Program-made: the position numbers and the translations under genes | The notes under the pieces: generated by a model | Seen by the model: only the letters and a program-made list of their open reading frames with translations | Database searches by the model: none | Told to the model about the DNA's origin: nothing | DNA from: Oscillospiraceae bacterium | Lineage (GTDB): Bacteria > Bacillota > Clostridia > Oscillospirales > Oscillospiraceae | Reading direction: 5' to 3' | Assembly: GCA_017557265.1 (NCBI GenBank) | Contig: JAFZAM010000053.1 | Location: forward strand, 1-8,169 | Length of the DNA: 8,169 bases | Part shown: one piece after another, positions 6,589 to 8,169 of the stretch | How positions within the stretch are numbered: position 1 is the stretch's first letter | Layout: each line of letters starts with the position of its first letter

Positions 6589-6669
6589 TTCTTTGCACCT
6601 CCTTCTGGACTGATGGCCCGCCCTTGGCATTGCGGCGGGCAAGAAGTTGTATATTCGCCCATAATGGGC
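6589..6669 (-). promoter_or_regulatory. rpsF 5' leader, candidate S6:S18-binding autoregulatory RNA
   Basis: The predicted leader can fold into a 7-bp stem, GCCCGCC (6640-6634) with GGCGGGC (6622-6616), and an outer 5-bp stem, CTTCT (6646-6642) with AGAAG (6606-6602). The outer 3' arm runs into the Shine-Dalgarno bases at 6603-6602. A CCG trinucleotide (6635-6633) lies at the apical end. Published rpsF leaders that bind the S6:S18 complex have a conserved CCG near a hairpin loop that mimics the 16S rRNA site. The position, operon and CCG fit that class, but I could not align it to the family model. Confidence 0.55.
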
Positions 6670-6675
6670 TTAATT

Positions 6676-6703
6676 ATTATACACGTTTTCGATGCGTTGT
6701 CAA
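6676..6703 (-). promoter_or_regulatory. Strong sigma-A promoter of the rpsF-ssb-rpsR operon
   Basis: Both hexamers are perfect consensus: TTGACA (6703-6698) and TATAAT (6681-6676), with a 16-base spacer. The predicted start is near 6669. The -35 box contains the stop codon of queT (6702-6700). Confidence 0.9.
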
Positions 6704-7251
6704 CGTTTATTTTCTATGCGGCTCATGCCCTTCTTCCCGCCGAGGTCGGCGACCATTTTGCGGAACACGTTTATGCGCGGGAGCAGGTACATGAGCGGCA
6801 GGCCGATGACGAAGAGAACGGCCGCCTCGCCCGCGAAGACCTCCAGCGCAAAGAGCGGGAACGAAGCCGCGAAGGAATCCGGCGTCAGCACCTTCGCGAG
6901 CACTGCGCCGACGATGAGACCGTTTGCGACGGCGGGCGGCAGGCACGCGAGGGGCTTATTCGGGATGAGCGAGGTCGCGGCTCCGGCGATGAGCGTCGCG
7001 AGAGAGCCGAAAACGACGTCGAGCGCGCCGTTGCCGCCGATGAGGTTCGCGACGACGCAGCCGACTACGAGGCCCCACGTCGAGCTCGGGATGAAAAACG
7101 GCAGTATGCAGAGCACCTCCGAGATGCGAAACTGCACGGGTCCGTAGCTTATGGGAGCGAGCACGAGGGTCAGCGCGGCGTAGAGCGCCGCGACGACGGC
7201 GGCGAAGGTCATTCGCCGAAGGTGCACGTTCACGTTGGAATTAGCGTTCAT
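6700..7251 (-). CDS. queT: QueT-family transporter, ECF-type substrate-binding subunit
   Basis: This is a 183-aa integral membrane protein of the QueT family. The family is predicted to be the substrate-specific component of an energy-coupling-factor importer for a queuosine precursor such as preQ1 or queuine. Hydrophobic segments lie at about 15-33, 45-72, 75-95, 103-122 and 129-157. The family-typical block LAPISYGPVQFRISE (31-45) is clear, followed by LPFFIPSSTWGLVVG, NLIGGNGALDVVFGSLATL and a basic C-terminal tail. The start at 7251 is chosen because AAAGGA lies about seven bases upstream and because its ATG overlaps the queH TGA as ATGA; an earlier in-frame ATG would be deep inside queH. 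The ECF energising subunits are not in this window. Function is by family; the exact substrate is not known. Confidence 0.88.
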   Translation of the reverse strand: MNANSNVNVHLRRMTFAAVVAALYAALTLVLAPISYGPVQFRISEVLCILPFFIPSSTWGLVVGCVVANLIGGNGALDVVFGSLATLIAGAATSLIPNKPLACLPPAVANGLIVGAVLAKVLTPDSFAASFPLFALEVFAGEAAVLFVIGLPLMYLLPRINVFRKMVADLGGKKGMSRIENKR

Positions 7252-7859
7252 GGTCCGATCCTTTCGTCGCCGGGAGCGAGCCTGCAGCCGCACCAGCTCT
7301 GTCTGTATATCCCGTATTCGCGGCACAGCTCGATGCTGCGCAGGTATCCGTTGCGTTTCTTGAAATCGCAGGGCAGCCAGCGGACGGAACGCGCGGCGGC
7401 CTCGCGCATGCCGATCTCATTTATGAGCTCGGCGTTTTTGTGCGGGGAGATGGTGAGCGTCGTCGTGAAATAGTCGTACCCGCCCTCCCTGCAGAGCTCG
7501 GCCGTCTTTCCGAGCCGGAGCGAAAAGCATGCCGGGCAGCGCGCGCCGCCCTCGGGCTCTGCCTCCATGCCGCGGACGGCGGCGAGGAAGACGCTCTCTT
7601 CACGCGGGCCCTCTATGAGCCTCACGCCGGAGGCCCGGGGCATGACGGCGAGGAGCTTATGCAGCGCTTCGAGCCGGCGGTCGTACTCCTCCGCGGGCAT
7701 GATGTTCGGATTATAGAAATAGAGGTCTATCTCGAAGTGCTCCGTCAGGTACTCGAGGACGTAGCTCGAGCAGGGCGCGCAGCAGGCGTGCAGGAGCAGC
7801 CTCGGGCGCTCCGCGCCGAGGCTCTCTATGATCTTGTCGAGTTCGAGCTGCCAGTTCAT
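7248..7859 (-). CDS. queH: Epoxyqueuosine reductase QueH
   Basis: This encodes a 203-aa protein of the QueH (former DUF208) family, the cobalamin-independent enzyme that reduces epoxyqueuosine in tRNA to queuosine (family knowledge). The expected cysteine pattern is complete: HACCAPC with C26, C27 and C30; CPAC with C108 and C111; and WCGC with C190 and C192. Other family landmarks are LYFYNPNIMPAEEYDRR in outline, DYFTTTLTISPHKN and the CDFKKRNGYLRSIELCREYGIYRQSWCGC end, described here by its key residues. The start is set by GGAGG eight bases before the ATG. The stop overlaps the queT start by four bases, so the two are probably translationally coupled: import of a precursor with the last modification step. 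Confidence 0.95.
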   Translation of the reverse strand: MNWQLELDKIIESLGAERPRLLLHACCAPCSSYVLEYLTEHFEIDLYFYNPNIMPAEEYDRRLEALHKLLAVMPRASGVRLIEGPREESVFLAAVRGMEAEPEGGARCPACFSLRLGKTAELCREGGYDYFTTTLTISPHKNAELINEIGMREAAARSVRWLPCDFKKRNGYLRSIELCREYGIYRQSWCGCRLAPGDERIGP

Positions 7860-7878
7860 TTTTCCGACCTCCGCAGGT

Positions 7879-7906
7879 ATTCTACCATAAACCGCGCGGA
7901 ATGCAA
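7879..7906 (-). promoter_or_regulatory. Probable promoter of queH-queT
   Basis: TTGCAT (7906-7901), a 16-base spacer and TAGAAT (7884-7879) predict a start near 7872, right at the GGAGG ribosome binding site (7872-7868). The 5' leader would be only about 13 bases, leaving no room for a preQ1 riboswitch. Confidence 0.6.
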
Positions 7907-7924
7907 CTGTTTACAGTATATACT
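7906..7924. repeat. Two overlapping palindromes between the queH and mfd promoters
   Basis: ACTGT-TT-ACAGT (7906-7917) is a perfect 5+2+5 inverted repeat, and AGTATATACT (7915-7924) is a perfect 10-base palindrome sharing three bases with it. They lie between the queH -35 (7901-7906) and the mfd -35 (7924-7929), where an operator could affect both promoters. No known regulator motif was recognised. Confidence 0.4.
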
Positions 7925-7953
7925 TGATTTGCGGCCCGTCCGCGGAGTATATT
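7924..7953 (+). promoter_or_regulatory. Probable promoter of mfd
   Basis: TTGATT (7924-7929), an 18-base spacer and TATATT (7948-7953) predict a start near 7960. The spacer contains the inverted repeat GCGG-CCCGT-CCGC (7931-7943). It is weaker than the rpsF and dnaE promoters because of the -35 mismatches and the longer spacer. Confidence 0.5.
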
Positions 7954-7958
7954 GTAAA

Positions 7959-8006
7959 GGTAATAAGACTGCGACACGCGGGCGCTGCGGCGTTCCGCGC
8001 ATTACC
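7959..8006 (+). other. Nested stem-loop in the predicted mfd 5' leader
   Basis: GGTAAT (7959-7964) pairs with ATTACC (8001-8006). Inside, CGCGG (7977-7981) pairs with CCGCG (7995-7999) and CGC (7983-7985) with GCG (7990-7992) around a TGCG loop. A 12-base unpaired strand, AAGACTGCGACA (7965-7976), faces a single C8000. The ribosome binding site at 8014 stays outside. It could be a structured leader; no known RNA family was recognised. Confidence 0.35.
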
Positions 8007-8013
8007 CGTTTGC

Positions 8014-8018
8014 GGAGG
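8014..8018 (+). promoter_or_regulatory. Ribosome binding site deciding the TTG start of mfd
   Basis: GGAGG lies five bases before TTG 8024. The frame is open back to a TAA at 7964 but offers no ATG, GTG or TTG with a ribosome binding site there, so this site decides the start. Confidence 0.7.
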
Positions 8019-8023
8019 AAGTT

Positions 8024-8169
8024 TTGAAGGCTCTTGCGACCGCGCTCAAGGCGAGCCCCGAATTTTCGGAGCTGCTCAACAGAATAGACGGCGGAGGCTG
8101 TCCCCTCGTCATCTCCGGCGTGGAGGCCGTGCATGCGGCCCACCTCGCCGCGGCGGTGCGCGTCTGCGC
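8024..8169 (+). CDS. mfd: Transcription-repair coupling factor Mfd, N-terminal start only
   Basis: Forty-eight codons run off the right edge, starting at a TTG: MKALATALKASPEF, then SELLNRIDGGGCPLVISGV and EAVHAAHLAAAVRVC. This has the pattern of the Mfd N-terminus: a short helix, PEF..LL, a Gly-rich turn, the (V/I)SG strand, then H.AHLAAA. Mfd is a DNA translocase that removes stalled RNA polymerase and recruits UvrA to lesions (family knowledge). Only the start of the UvrB-like N-terminal region is present, so no helicase motif can be checked. Codon use matches its neighbours. The gene diverges from queH. An alternative identity is unlikely but cannot be excluded on 48 residues. Confidence 0.72.
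   Translation, partial: MKALATALKASPEFSELLNRIDGGGCPLVISGVEAVHAAHLAAAVRVC

Noticed and set aside
6657..6669. Terminator on the + strand (hairpin followed by an AT-rich stretch)
   Set aside because: The stem is only 5 bp, the following sequence is TTAATTATTAT rather than a T run, and no + gene lies upstream.
6160..7473. A 437-codon + open frame across ssb, rpsF, queT and queH
   Set aside because: It crosses several confirmed minus-strand genes, a promoter and a leader, and its product is low-complexity Arg/Glu sequence.
7860..7960. preQ1 riboswitch upstream of queH-queT
   Set aside because: No preQ1-I-like aptamer pattern (a stem-loop followed by an A-rich tail) was seen on the minus strand, and the predicted leader is only about 13 bases.
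7440..8027. A + open frame opposite queH that reaches the mfd start region
   Set aside because: Antisense shadow of queH; the real + gene here is in a different frame, starting at 8024.

Overview
The window reads as a chromosomal housekeeping segment from a GC-rich member of the Bacillota, most likely a gut-type Clostridia lineage (inference). The reasons are the rpsF-ssb-rpsR order without rplI, a QueT transporter beside QueH, an S-layer-homology surface protein, strong AGGAGG ribosome binding sites, sigma-A-type TTGACA/TATAAT promoters, and coding sequence rich in GCG, CGC and GAG codons. No species is claimed. I saw no mobile element, CRISPR array, rRNA or tRNA, and no gene-free stretch longer than about 165 bases.

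Layout. Left edge: the C-terminal two thirds of rsmI (+), convergent with a secreted SLH-SGNH hydrolase gene (-) 24 bases away. A 142-base divergent region (1845-1986) follows. It holds two head-on overlapping promoters, one for the surface hydrolase (-) and one for dnaE (+), plus a terminator-like hairpin facing +. dnaE (+, 1178 codons) ends at a perfect 13-bp bidirectional terminator, which it shares with a convergent operon on the minus strand: rpsF-ssb-rpsR, read from about 6670 down to 5579. That operon has a near-perfect promoter and a structured leader that fits the S6:S18 autoregulatory class. Upstream on the same strand is a tightly overlapping pair, queH-queT. It diverges from the first 48 codons of mfd (+), which starts at TTG 8024 and runs off the right edge.

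How the genes work together. Most products serve information processing. RsmI modifies 16S rRNA; bS6 and bS18 form a heterodimer on the 30S platform; SSB and DnaE act at the replication fork; Mfd couples repair to transcription; QueH performs the last step of queuosine synthesis and QueT probably imports a queuosine precursor. The exception is the predicted cell-surface hydrolase.

I did not find a clear undescribed multi-gene system. The most interesting material is regulatory: the overlapping divergent promoters, the + terminator that could stop antisense read-through from rsmI, the rpsF leader, a nested hairpin in the mfd leader, and palindromes between queH and mfd. All promoter, terminator and RNA-fold calls were made by eye without energy calculations.
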